DNA of 64,000 bases from Flammulina velutipes (Eukaryota; Basidiomycota; Agaricomycetes; Agaricales; Physalacriaceae), in the NCBI GenBank assembly GCA_011800155.1, contig CM022372.1, positions 2,666,001 through 2,730,000 on the forward strand, in the 5' to 3' direction. The notes under the pieces are model-generated. The model did not search any database and was not told where the DNA came from. It worked only from the letters and a program-made list of their open reading frames with translations. The first letter of the stretch is position 1. Each line of letters opens with the position of its first letter. Positions 33,295-43,354 of this stretch are shown piece by piece. The position numbers were made by a program, and so were the translations under genes.

Positions 33295-34765
33295 GTGAAT
33301 TCTCATGATTACAAGAGAACGGTGGGGTTATATTTATATCATAAATGGAGTTCTTCCAAGAATGAAGAAGGCTTCTATGATGTTGATATTGTCGGCGAGG
33401 ACATCGGCGAGGCCGATCCCCCATTCAAACCAATACATATGTGGTACAAGGAAGATCCCAGTATTGATTTGCACGACGCCCTATTTTACGCGTGTAACAA
33501 CATCGAAAACACATTGATTCGGTATGCTCAAAACGAACTTGTGCTGTATGTCTTCAGTCTTATCATTGACGCCGTAGTTCTCTAACTGATTAGATTTGAA
33601 GGTATAGAGATCATACTGTGCGGAACATTTTCCTTCGAGAAACGGCCCTTGTGAAAACGCTACACTCTAACAAAAGCGCTGTCTTGCCCGTAGACTGGGG
33701 GCCAGAAGCCGAATATTCAGGTGTCGTGGACGTCGCCAACATGGACGACACACGAAGGCGGATTCAGGAATATTCAAGTACCCTGTACTATAGATTGAAG
33801 GATGATTTCACTGTCGAAAAACTAGCATACCAATTATGGACATATGATGAGGACCTGAGGAGGTGCGTAGTAGAATTCAGGTGTTCTCAGACAGAAGTAT
33901 CTAATGGTCTTATTCCAGAGGGGATTACTATTGGAAGACATACAAAAGTCCAGAGTATCCCGATGGTGTCAATTGCTGTCATCTCCTTGTTGAAACAACA
34001 GAGCCAGATACATATAGCCAGCAGGTGCGGATTTACAAGGTGGTTGATGGTGTGGTACTGGGCGGAGATGCGAAGCCAATCAAGAAATATGACGGGTATT
34101 TAGGCGAAAGCGCTCTACTGCGTATTAGTGCTCCTCAATTCTTGATTTATTGCGCTCAGTTTATTTGGACGCGCTCGGACCGAGTGATGCGAATCAACGG
34201 AGTTCAAAATCGCAGCTCAAAATCGTTGAATGCTGCGTGAGCATAGGAAGCAAAGAAACGAGGATATTCGTCGATAAAATAGGGTAGAACTACTCTGAGA
34301 ACCTGCCTACGAGCCCTCGAACTTGAACGGCGCGAAACGGTACATTTCGGGTTGTTTTACCCAACCACGCCACCAAAATCTGTGAACAGGCCTGGAACAG
34401 GTTCTCGGAGACTGCCATGGGTGTTTGGATGTCCGCCATCAGAGTGCCAAATAAACTGAGCGCAATAAACTAAGAATTGAGGAGCACTATTGGGAAGATC
34501 GGCCTAGAGAGCAAAGAAGCAAGAAGGGACTTACAGAAGGTGCGTAGCCACATTGATAGGCGAGCTATGTAGACTAACTTTCGGTGACCGTCAGAGGAAA
34601 TTAGTGTTGCATGAGGAAAAGGATACAAAGCGACAAAAACTATACATACTCTACAGAGACACCCGGCAGCTTTTGGATGAGCCGAAGGAAAAGAAGCAAT
34701 GGGTGGAATGGAAAACAGTGGAATATGCCGGTGGTAGCAGGACGGCCGAAACAGTGCAGTCATAG
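33295..34765 (+). pseudogene. unknown three- or four-exon gene interrupted by an inverted-repeat element
   Basis: Not recognised. Exon pieces join in phase: one ends NELVL at about 33543, continues YRDHTVRNIFLRETALV (33599 on) to YDEDLR at about 33862, then GDYYWKTYKSPEYPDG (33921 on) with TTEPDTYSQQVRIYKVVDG and YDGYLGESALLRI. At that point (34126) a 362-bp element is inserted and supplies a stop at 34240. If the element and one ATT are skipped, the frame resumes as GKIGLESKEARRDLQ. After a further intron (about 34541-34595) it reads KLVLHEEKDTKRQKLYILYR and ends at 34765. The 5' start is unclear: the first piece is open upstream without an ATG. The gene was probably intact before the insertion. 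Confidence 0.55.
34127..34488. mobile_element. 362-bp MITE-like element with 42-bp terminal inverted repeats
   Basis: The left end AGTGCTCCTCAATTCTTGAT... (34127-34168) and the right end (34447-34488) are inverted copies of each other, differing at only two adjacent positions in 42. ATT flanks both sides (34124-34126 and 34489-34491). Removing the element plus one ATT restores an open frame in the surrounding gene, which confirms the boundaries. It has no coding capacity. A 3-bp duplication is seen with PIF/Harbinger-type transposons, but the ATT target is not their classic TWA, so the family is open. Confidence 0.85.
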
Positions 34766-34883
34766 TAGCTTGGATGGTCGACATATCCATCGTGAATGCA
34801 GTCGTCGTGACAGTTGGTTCGAAATATTGGCCCAGTTCCATGAATCGTTAGTGCCTGTCACTCTCTGACACGGGTGGCATTCT

Positions 34884-34910
34884 GGTGTGGTGCCACGGTG
34901 GTACCACACC
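34884..34910. repeat. 27-bp palindrome
   Basis: The arms GGTGTGGT and ACCACACC enclose a second inner dyad CCAC-G-GTGG. The sequence is palindromic apart from one pair. Confidence 0.7.
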
Positions 34911-34911
34911 G

Positions 34912-35051
34912 TGTGTAGACGTCGTGTAAACACGACGTCTAGGGCAGGGATAAGTCATAGATAAACGTTATGTACTTATGTCCTTAATACATTAACTTGA
35001 AACACATGCAAGTGCATACTAAGAGAATCAATCTAAGGCGCTCTAAACATT
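34912..35051 (+). mobile_element. possible solo or truncated LTR remnant
   Basis: It starts TGTGTAGACG and ends AACATTCA (TG...CA). Three bases later comes TGGTGGCAGAATAGG, which resembles a primer-binding site. It contains GTCGTGTAAAC and GTTATGTAC words also present in the 237-bp Gypsy LTR. No second LTR is seen, so this is weak. Confidence 0.3.
34916..34941. repeat. perfect 26-bp palindrome
   Basis: The arms TAGACGTCGTGT and ACACGACGTCTA are separated by AA. They match over all 12 bases, five bases after the previous palindrome. Confidence 0.85.
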
Positions 35052-35421
35052 CAGAAATGGTGGCAGAATAGGCATGCTAGCATTGTTATAGTACAGATCA
35101 ATAGATACAGACGACTAAGCACGACTAAAGAATTGTCAAATAGACTCTTTGCTCTCTCTCTTCAACACCATCATATCCAGAGCATCTACTACCATCCTCA
35201 GCACTTCTGTCATGAAGGAGATGGGCCATAAAGACACAAGAAGGGGATTTCAGAGGAGCAGGAGCAGGAGACATCAAAAGGGGATCCAGGTGCGCCACAG
35301 AAGACTTTTAATCATTCTCACTCACTCATTTATGTATTCCATACAATTTCTTCCCCCACACGCACTGTTCCGCATCCTACTCAACGTTACGCGCCGCCGC
35401 TCGACGTTACGCGCCGCCGTT

Positions 35422-35830
35422 CAACGTTCCGGCTCATCTTTCGACGATTCTCGCCATCGTTCGACGTTTCACGTACCGTCGTTCGATCCGCCTCGTCGTT
35501 CATCCTTCAACGCGACGGCCCAACGTTCTGCATCGCCGCCCAACGTTCCGGCTCATCTTTCGACGATTCTCGCCATCGTTCGACGTTTCGCGTACCGTCG
35601 TTCGATCCGCCTCGTCGTTCATCCTTCAACGCGACGGCCCAACGTTCTGCATCGCCGCCCAACGTTTCGCCTCACCGTTCAACGATTCTCGCCATCGTTC
35701 GACGTTTCGCGTACCACCGTTCGACGATCCGCCTCGTCGTTCATCCTTCAACGCGACGGCTCAACGTTATGTCTGCATCGCCGCCCAACGTTTCGTCTCA
35801 CCGCTCAACGTTTACCGCCACCATCCAACG
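35422..35830. repeat. 119-bp minisatellite (3.4 copies)
   Basis: The unit starts CAACGTTCCGGCTCATC at 35422 and recurs at 35541 and 35660 (period 119), then at 35786 (126, with an insertion). Inside it, short CGTTCGACGTTTC / CAACGTT words recur. A plus-strand open frame passes through it (35149-36210), but since 119 is not a multiple of three the translated units differ, so a protein is unlikely. Confidence 0.8.
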
Positions 35831-35939
35831 TTCGTTCTCACCCTTCGCTGCCGTTTCACGTATTGCGCCACCGTTCCACTGCTCGTTTCATTTCCAACAT
35901 TCGCATTGTTGTTCACCCCCTCGCGATTCGTTACGCTCC

Positions 35940-36540
35940 TCTTGCAGGCGCGACTGTTTTATCTTCGACAGGTATCCAAATATCTGAGGAGGAAGGAACC
36001 GGGCGCAAGCAACAATCGCGCGACCTGTATTCTGCTCGAAGCCGAGAGGAGGTATGGGGGCCACTTCCGGGAACATTCCGGTGTCTATTGGGTCCTCCTG
36101 TAAGTTTTAAACACCATCAGTTGTCTGTATTCATCGTTCCCACAGAGGCCATTACCACCAATCGCCTCCTGATGGTCGCGCCCATGCTGCCGAAGAAAAG
36201 TGAGTTCTAACCCTATTATGAATTTCGTTAGATCTCATCCACATTTTACAGGAAATCGAGTTCTTACGAGGCTCCCCAAGACCAAGAAGAAACCAAGTAA
36301 GTGACTACCAAAGAATTTAACGGGGTCTAAGACTTGATAATAGAAAAGGACACATTACCATCCGGGTATACAGACCAGACGGAATATGCATTGGTGCAGT
36401 CCATTGGGTAAACGAGCACCACTCCGAGCCCTTCTTGCATGGCGACGCATTTTTCCTTAGAGTTCATCGGAAGCCCCGACGCATCGCGAATTTCTTTTTA
36501 CCTTCGAACAAAGATGTCAGAGAGTGTACTTACTTGTAGT
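35940..36540 (+). other. possible small multi-exon gene, unresolved
   Basis: GT-AG-like breaks at about 36093/36144, 36198/36252 and 36298/36347 separate short open pieces. The last one encodes GHITIRVYRPDGICIGAVHW and continues to a stop near 36540. The start and the first exons cannot be fixed. The pattern looks like a gene, but no family is recognised. Confidence 0.25.
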
Positions 36541-36656
36541 TGAATCGAACCATGTTTTTCTTGTATCTACCCTTCCTAAAATCACAACGTGTCCTTGGAC
36601 AAAGGTATCATCGCTGAAAGATCAGATCAGTCACATCTCTTTCACACATTTTCCTT

Positions 36657-36662
36657 TATATA
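36657..36662 (+). promoter_or_regulatory. TATA box
   Basis: TATATA within CTTTATATACCGG, 83 bases before the start codon at 36740. It is followed by a C/T/A-rich leader with few G, typical of fungal 5' UTRs. Confidence 0.55.
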
Positions 36663-36739
36663 CCGGCATCAAAGAGATTCACCTCTTTCACCAACAACCA
36701 CCACCTCTTTCATCGTCAACCACCACCAGCCAACCAACT

Positions 36740-37905
36740 ATGTCAACGCAAAATGCATTCGTTATTCGACTGGAAGCTGAAGACTATGCAGATGTTGATG
36801 ATGGTGAGTAAAACTATTCGACGTGAAGAGTTTCCGATACTCACTATCGACGCCAGATCCCACTCGATCACTCCCCTCTTCGCCGACCTCAATCGCCATG
36901 CAAGACTTCTCGCAGTCCGTCGACCACGGCATACCGCGATACCATCTACCCCCAGACGCCCCTCCGGTGTACGAAGACGACCAAGTCGGTCTAGTCGAGG
37001 CAAATCCGGCGCTTATAACCCTCCCGTGCAACTCAAAGGCTCCGGGATCGCCAGGCGTTGTCGATAGATGGGTTAGGGAGGAAATCCTTGCCAACGTCTG
37101 CCTTGAGCAACGCGAGGTGTGGGACCTGCTCCCGGGCAACAAGGTCATAACATATCGATGGCAGCCCACTCTTGTCGCACTGAAAGATTCTTACGAGGCC
37201 GAGCTGCTCATCAAGGAAACAATCGAGAGGAGTTTGGGAGTGTCGAGGGTGAGGGTGTGGATGTCGATGCCGAAAGAGAAAGATTGTACAGATAGTTGGA
37301 GCGTCTTCCTCGTCTCCAACATCACCGACACGGTCACCGTCGACCTCATCGAGCGCGAATATCTGAACACCTCTTTGGGGACGATCTTCATTGTCTCCTA
37401 CATCGATCAGAGACCTTCCACGTACATGGCAACCATCGACGGCCTGCATTTCGACGATGTCTCTGCGGTTGCCACCATTCCCGAAGTTCAAAGGTGCCTC
37501 GTCGATGGCCTCGCTGCCGACATGGCACTCCGATACATCACATTCGTCAGCGTCAACATCGAAGTGTCCGACGATTCCCCAGACTGGGTAAAGGCCCAAC
37601 GTAAACTTGAGAGGCTTTTCGAGGGCCTGAGCGTCGAGGGTACGATGGTATATGCAGGAGGACGTCCACGTTCTATCTTCCATGTATACTTGGACGTTCC
37701 GACATACGACATGAAGTCCCACGTGTCGTTGCGCAAATATCTCAGGCGTTACGCCAAGGTCGTTCATCCGACTCGAGGTATGGGGAGATGTGTCGACTGG
37801 GAATGCGACTATTGCACCAGCTGGAAGCACCCGACCCCTTTGTGCCCTGTCGCCAGATTGGACACCTTCTTCGTACCACCCGCGTCCTGTGTTAACCATT
37901 ATTAG
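36740..37905 (+). CDS. CCHC zinc-knuckle protein, Gag-like, function unknown
   Basis: Exon 1 (36740-36804) encodes MSTQNAFVIRLEAEDYADVD. A GTGAGT intron leads to exon 2 at about 36857, which reads DPTRSLPSSP and stays open to 37905. The body of some 370 residues has alternating hydrophobic strands (DSWSVFLVSNIT, GTIFIVSYIDQRPSTYMATI, RSIFHVYLDVPTYD) that could form two RRM- or capsid-like modules. Near the C terminus a zinc knuckle CDYCTSWKHPTPLC fits CX2CX4HX4C exactly. Such proteins are scattered near transposons in Agaricomycetes and may derive from a retroelement Gag. Here the intron, TATA box and intact frame suggest an expressed host-type gene. It ends 129 bases from the convergent CACTA transposase gene. 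Confidence 0.65.
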
Positions 37906-38034
37906 GTATTCATGATATCCTTACATATATGGATCGTACCTTGGGTGTAGCATACTTGAACTTAGATCTTGTGATAATGCACTAATTTGACTTGTTTGCT
38001 AGCGCTACACCGACTGAGATCTAATCCTATAAAT

Positions 38035-41000
38035 CTAACGTCGTCCCCTATTTAATGCCCAACATATTGCAGTCGTCTGCCGGGATATGCCATATGTCCC
38101 CTCAGACAGGTCAAGTGTTGTCAAATGACAAACAATGTGCTTGGGCTCGATGACGAGCGATTCTGCCGACGGCTCCTGTTCTACGACTGTCGTTTGGAGT
38201 GTGGGAAACGAGGGATATGGGGTCCGACTGAGGTCTTCTGATGGGAGTAGTTCGAGCAGGCGAACGACGAAAAAGGTGCGAACGACATTGAGAAGTGGTG
38301 TTTGCCATATATCGTCTATGACACCAACACGCGAGCTCTGGTTGTCCATAGGGTCCCGGAACAGTATTGAACTACTTCCAGCATGATTGTGTCGACGGTT
38401 GTATGTGCGATCGCCCAGAGTGATCTTCTCTAAACGAATGGCGGTACGTGGAAATAGCCAACTGTACGGTTTGCTGAACTCGACATAGCTGTGCCATGGC
38501 TGACCTGTGGACTGCAGATACGACAAGAGCAGGTTGTATTGGGTATCAGACAGTTGTTTCCCTTTCGCAAGCAGATGGCGAGCTGTAGCGTCGTCAACTG
38601 TAGAGGATATGGGGCGTTCAGAAGGGAAAAGGATTTCGGCAAGCCCCCCCTCAGGCCCGTCGTTTGATTTGAGAGCACAGGTATTCACTTTGAACCGTGC
38701 GCGACGACATATCTGCCTGAGCATCGTCAGGTCAAGGTCACCTGGATGAAGTAGAATTAGTACAGTCGAATTAAGATGAATAGGAAAACCTACTCGTTCG
38801 ACCGCTGTGCTTCACTTTCTGGAACAATCCATTCATGCGTTCACCTGGGAATTCGCTTAGCGTGGCAACTGGGCCCCAGTATTTGAGAAATAGGCCATAG
38901 TGCATAGCGAAATGATGATTTGGTACGGACGACGCGAAGGGGAAAATGGCTTGGATAGAGGCACGATACGCGACATAGTGTGCCGTATACTTGTCTGCCT
39001 CGGCGTTTGATGTCGAATATGAGGATATGATGTTGGTAGCGGCGACCAGATGGGCGAAGCTACTGAGCAGAGCTTGTTCGCTTGGCCCTTTTCCCCACCA
39101 TAATTGAGGAAGAACCAACGGGAAAATGAAAGCGAACAGGACAAGGTATTCGTGAGCTTTGAGTTTCCCGTGGCTAGCTTCACCGAGATTGACTGGAGGT
39201 CTGTCTACGCACGTAGGTAGCGTCACCGATCGTAGACAGGAATGAATGAATGCCATGTCCTCGGGAGAGAAATCAAAGGTAGAAGCTGTTGATAGGTCTT
39301 CAAGTTCATCGGCGACATCGTCCTTAGCAAGATGTTGGATAGGATGGAAATCCGCTTTCGTAGGAGTTTTATCACCGTCGGCAGGTTGGGTCGAGCCAAA
39401 ATCACCTTGTGTGGGGGTTTTGTCTCGGTCTTGCGACATTGTAGTTCCTTTTCGCGGGCGTAGTTTTATCGTAAATTCGGTGTCAGATGCGGACGATGTT
39501 GCCGAGTAGGCGTCTGTGTCGTTGAAATGCTCCTCCCAATCCGAATCCACGGCGGATGTCGCCTCCTCATCCTGCCTCCCCTTTCCCTTTCCCTTTCCCT
39601 TCTTCTCTCCCTTCCCCTTCTTCTCTCTCTTCCCCTTCTTCTCTCCCTTCTTCTTCACTCTTCCAATCCCCCAAAGAACCCGCAGCTGTCGCTGCAGGAT
39701 GCCCTCCAGCCAGTTGTGCATGTAGCCCAGCGTAACATGCATAACGGAGTCCCAGTAAGGCAGCCTATGGAGAGGCGACCAGCGAACACCTTCCTCTTGG
39801 GAAATCTTCTCCCGCCTGGAAAATGTCTCCTCATTGAAGAACCGCTGAGCTTGAGAGCGAACCTTCTTATCGTTCCGCATCTTCCACCTTTCCCAGTCAA
39901 GGTCCTCCATCTCGTCTTGCGTGCATAAGCACCAAGAGCAGAACTTCTTTGCGTTATGACTGTAGTATCCTGCCACCTTCCGTATGGCTGGCAAGTCAGC
40001 GATGAGGGGGATAATGCGAGCTTGGACGTTGACGCCTTGGGGATGTAGTGAGGTTGATATTATACGTCCTGGTTCATCGAATTCCTGCACCATAGATACT
40101 AAATCATCGACGATGTGGGGAATAGTATTGATGTCAGGTGAGGATGGGGCGGGAGTCATTCCCACAATGAACACATTCTCAGGGAGAAAGCGAGCCTCTA
40201 ACGGTAAGTTCATGCAATACATGACAATGGCTCCACACGATGCAGTGATACCTAAACATGAATATGGGTGAGTAGGATCGAAAAGAATAAGAACATACTG
40301 ACCAGATATTTTGTTCGTGTATGGATTAAACCAATCGATGTAGAGTCCGAATACGAGGTGATACGGTTGCTTGAGTAGGTACCCACGTAAGCTCTGCCAT
40401 GCAGGACTATCGCTGATGTCCTGCATGAATTCCGGTTGATGAAAACTAGAAGTTTTGCGACAGGACTCTTCGAGGTATTGCACGATTTCTGGACGCGAGA
40501 GGAAAAATGAAAGCCAGGCTACGAAGGACTGGGTGTTGTAGTACGAGCGGGGTACGTAGATGAGTTTTTCGTTCGTATGGCGGGTTTTGTACAAAGGCTC
40601 GTTACAGTCACCAGATCTTGGGGACTTGCTCCAAGTGCAGATCGCTGTGGGCTTCAGTGCATCTTCTGGTTCTGCGTCGATCAGGAAGTAGCATTTTGGG
40701 CAACAGATGGTCCGCTCGATCTGAACTTCTCCTATGTCCAGGTTGTTATAGACTGTTCGTATGTCCTGCGGAACATTGACTCCTGCGCCGGATACATCGT
40801 GGCCAAGGGCACGGATGGTAGTGCAGACGGTGATAATGATTGTCGACATAATGAAACCAAGAGCTTTCGCCACACCGTTGACGAGGCTACGACTGGCACC
40901 GCCTTCAAGGCTAATCCACGCTAGAAGAAGGCAGAAAAGGTTGGAAACCGGTGCAAAGACTGTAAATGAATGAGTTAGCATTGCTCTGTATCCAGTGTTT

Positions 41001-41245
41001 GACTTCCACGCACTTGCAGTCAAGTTGACTTTGGTAGGGGTTTGCGTAACATATACCTTTTTCGCTCTTGTGCTTGATGTGTTTTCTTCGCCAGCCTCCC
41101 GCTCCCGCTTCCTTTTCTCTTGTTTGCGAACGTGGTCCCGATGAGTCGACCCAGCAACCCATTTGCCGATCCAAAAGCTGCCGTGTTGGTCGACCCATTT
41201 CTCTTTTGAACAGTCCTCGCAACGACATAGGGTTCTTCCCTTCAT
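38035..41245 (-). CDS. CACTA-superfamily (Tnp2-like) transposase
   Basis: A cut-and-paste transposase of the CMC/CACTA group. The start MKGRTLCRCEDCSKEKW at 41245 opens with a Cys cluster. The core reads YIDWFNPYTNKISG (first catalytic Asp), then NLPLEARFLPENVFIVGMTP, LIADLPAIRKVAGYYSHNAK (second Asp), CSWC, and MHNWLEGILQRQLR (Glu). After a Lys/Gly run (39580-39660) and acidic linker comes LPPELVLPQLWWGKG-like sense with HHFAMHYGLFLKYWGP and FPGERMNGLFQKVKH. A splice at about 38794/38743 joins DLDLTMLRQICRRARF and a C-terminal part ending WALNRGRR at 38035. Several introns stay in frame. No CACTA terminal repeats were found, so element borders are undefined. Confidence 0.82.
39580..39660. 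repeat. CCCTTTC microsatellite inside the transposase gene
   Basis: CCCTTTCCCTTTCC and CTTCTTCTCTCCC units encode a Lys/Gly run (KKGEKKGKREKKGKG) on the minus strand. It could serve as a nuclear localisation patch. Confidence 0.7.
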
Positions 41246-41584
41246 CCGGACGCGTAGAGGGGAGAGGAATGTCTCGCGATGGAATGCAGGTGAAAGCAAG
41301 GATGAAAGACAGGAGGAGAGCGACACGGTCGGGGCGTGCACACGGGGGCGACACCGCCTCATGTAAATGTACGTAGGGAACTGATGGATCTAGCTGTATC
41401 TATATGAAGGCAGAAAGGCATGTTTGTAATTAATGGCTTGCAGTTGGCAGAAACGTCTTTACAAGAAACCAGATTTGCACATTTGTATGTATGTATGTAT
41501 AAATATGTTGAGAAGTCCTATATAGCAAGCGTCACTATTCCTTTCTTTTACTCCCGTTATGAGGGAGCTTAGTAGCTGGTTGCT
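41246..41584. other. intergenic
   Basis: It contains only a short GTAT microsatellite near 41485. No TIR or gene seen. Confidence 0.4.
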
Positions 41585-41774
41585 TCATTCTCCAGACACA
41601 TCCGGGTCCACATCGTCCACATCCATCGATGGACCATCCGTACCAGTGCTTCCAGGCAGACCATCCATCCCAGTCTCCGCGTCATTGTTTCCCGACGGGC
41701 CATCCACGCCCGTTGACAGACCGTCCATCTCAGCATCAGCATCAGTGTTCCCGGTCTCCGCACCAGTGTTTCCC
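41585..41774 (-). pseudogene. severed 3' end of the repetitive gene
   Basis: On the minus strand GNTGAETGNTDADAEMDGL... continues the acidic Asp/Gly/Asn-rich repeats of the gene on the far side of the foldback element and closes at DPDVSGE and a stop at 41585. If the element and one target copy are left out, the frame runs from GQFGNT on the right into GAETGNT on the left without a break. Confidence 0.75.
41766..41774. repeat. target duplication of foldback element, left (GTGTTTCCC)
   Basis: Matches GTGTTTCCA at 44574-44582 in eight of nine bases. The host sequence is itself repetitive, so exact length (8 or 9) is uncertain. Confidence 0.65.
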
Positions 41775-42991
41775 ACCCTATGACCTACCCATAACTAGTT
41801 AAACCCCTATAGTGACGGGGCCAAACAACTAGTTGCTGACTGTCACTACGGGCTAATAGGCTGGCTGGTAGAAATGGCTGGTCGTCGGGCTGGGGCGGGC
41901 TGGCATGGGGCGGGATGGGTACCATATATGGACAGGAATTGATGGGAGCATATAGGGATTGATGGGGAGGAGGAGGAGGAGCAGGGGATGGGGAAATGTG
42001 GCCACACATAAATCCGGACCTAGGGATTGATGGGTACTGATGTCATTGATTGACCAGGGGGATGGGGGATGGGGATAGGAATTGTGGCACCAGGAAAATC
42101 CGGACCTAGGGTTTGATGGGAGCAGGGGATGGGGGATGGGAGCAGGGGAAATGTGGCCACAGGAAAATCCGGACCTAGGGATTGATGGGAACTGATGGGA
42201 TTGATGGGGGAGGGGATGGGGGATGGGGCAGGGGATTGGGGGCAGGGTACAATTGTGGCACCAGGATAAATACTGGGCTATTGCCAGGGTATGAGGAGGG
42301 TATGAGAGGGGTGATTGTAGGTTGAAAAATAAAATTCTTTCTAACTATCAGAAACATGAATGGGGGTGTGGCAGCTACTGAAACCAATAATAAAACGATG
42401 TGTGGCGCATTTTTAATCGAGGAGCACATACCTCTGATCGACCTGGGGTTGTTCTAGATGTCTTCCTATTGAAAAATGGATGTGTGCAGCACAAAGAACC
42501 ATGTAAAAACACGAAGATTTGGGTGAGAAACAAGCAGAACATTATTGAAAATCCATCAAAAAGCACCAAAAAGGGAGCAGCACTTTGCCCTCATTTGGGG
42601 GTGACCTGGAACCACTTGTAGGTCGTCCAGACACCTTTGGGGCATTGTATATGTCACTCAGTTAGGTCCCCAGGTCAATAGAACCCTTGGATATGATCAA
42701 AATGTCAAAAACCCGGACCACATAGATTTAGGCCACACTATCAACTTTCCCTGACCTGGGGACACCTTATATTCGAAGATATATGTATATAATACTCTAA
42801 TCATGAGTTAGATGAGGTCTGGAGTGTGAAAAATGCGGTCAAAACCTTGGATATACCCCAAATAATGTCCCCCAAGAAAGCATACACACCATCAACTTCC
42901 CCTGACCTCTGGGTCGTCCCAATGTGTTCTATCATCATTATGGATGATGTATTAACACCCCAGGGGTTCCCTCAATGTGTCAAAATGCGAA
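41775..42991 (+). repeat. foldback element, left arm
   Basis: The outer part has the words CCTATAGTGACGGGG and AACTAGTTGCTGACTG. The middle part has three copies of AATCCGGACCTAGGG with G-rich spacers (runs such as GGGGGATGGGGGATGGGG). The inner part is unique A/T-richer sequence. Confidence 0.9.
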
Positions 42992-43354
42992 TATAAATGG
43001 TACAATAATTTATATCCTCACCTTCTACAGCAAGAACCACCCCAACTATCACACATCTGAGTGGTGGACTATTGATTTTAACCTCATACAATGTGTTTTT
43101 AGCCTCCCAGAATATGTCCCAGGTTGAACACCCTTCAATATAGAGCATGGACATTTGAGAATTAGTACAAAGATCATATCCTCACCATGTACCAAAGAGG
43201 TGTATCTTCGAGGTGTACCTGTGACCTGGGCCCCAAGATATCATCTATATGATGTCAAATGACTATTAGAACAGTCCTAAAGATGTAGATATGCGAACCA
43301 GTGGGTGTACTTGAGCAGGAAGGGTGAATAAGGGTTCACCTAGTATCATGAATG
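42992..43354. other. foldback element, single-copy spacer
   Basis: 363 bases between the arms, without a gene. ATATCCTCACC occurs twice (near 43013 and 43178). Confidence 0.8.

Noticed and set aside
35149..36210. 353-codon plus-strand open frame
   Set aside because: Most of it is the 119-bp minisatellite, whose units are read in different frames. Composition (Arg, Ser, His, Pro) matches the repeat rather than a fold.
36762..37899. Minus-strand open frames of 135 and 288 codons
   Set aside because: Antisense to the zinc-knuckle gene, which has a TATA box, an in-phase intron and a CCHC motif on the plus strand.
37990..41560. CACTA terminal repeats around the Tnp2 gene
   Set aside because: CACTA occurs near 37980, but no matching inverted TAGTG end with extended identity was found on the right side.
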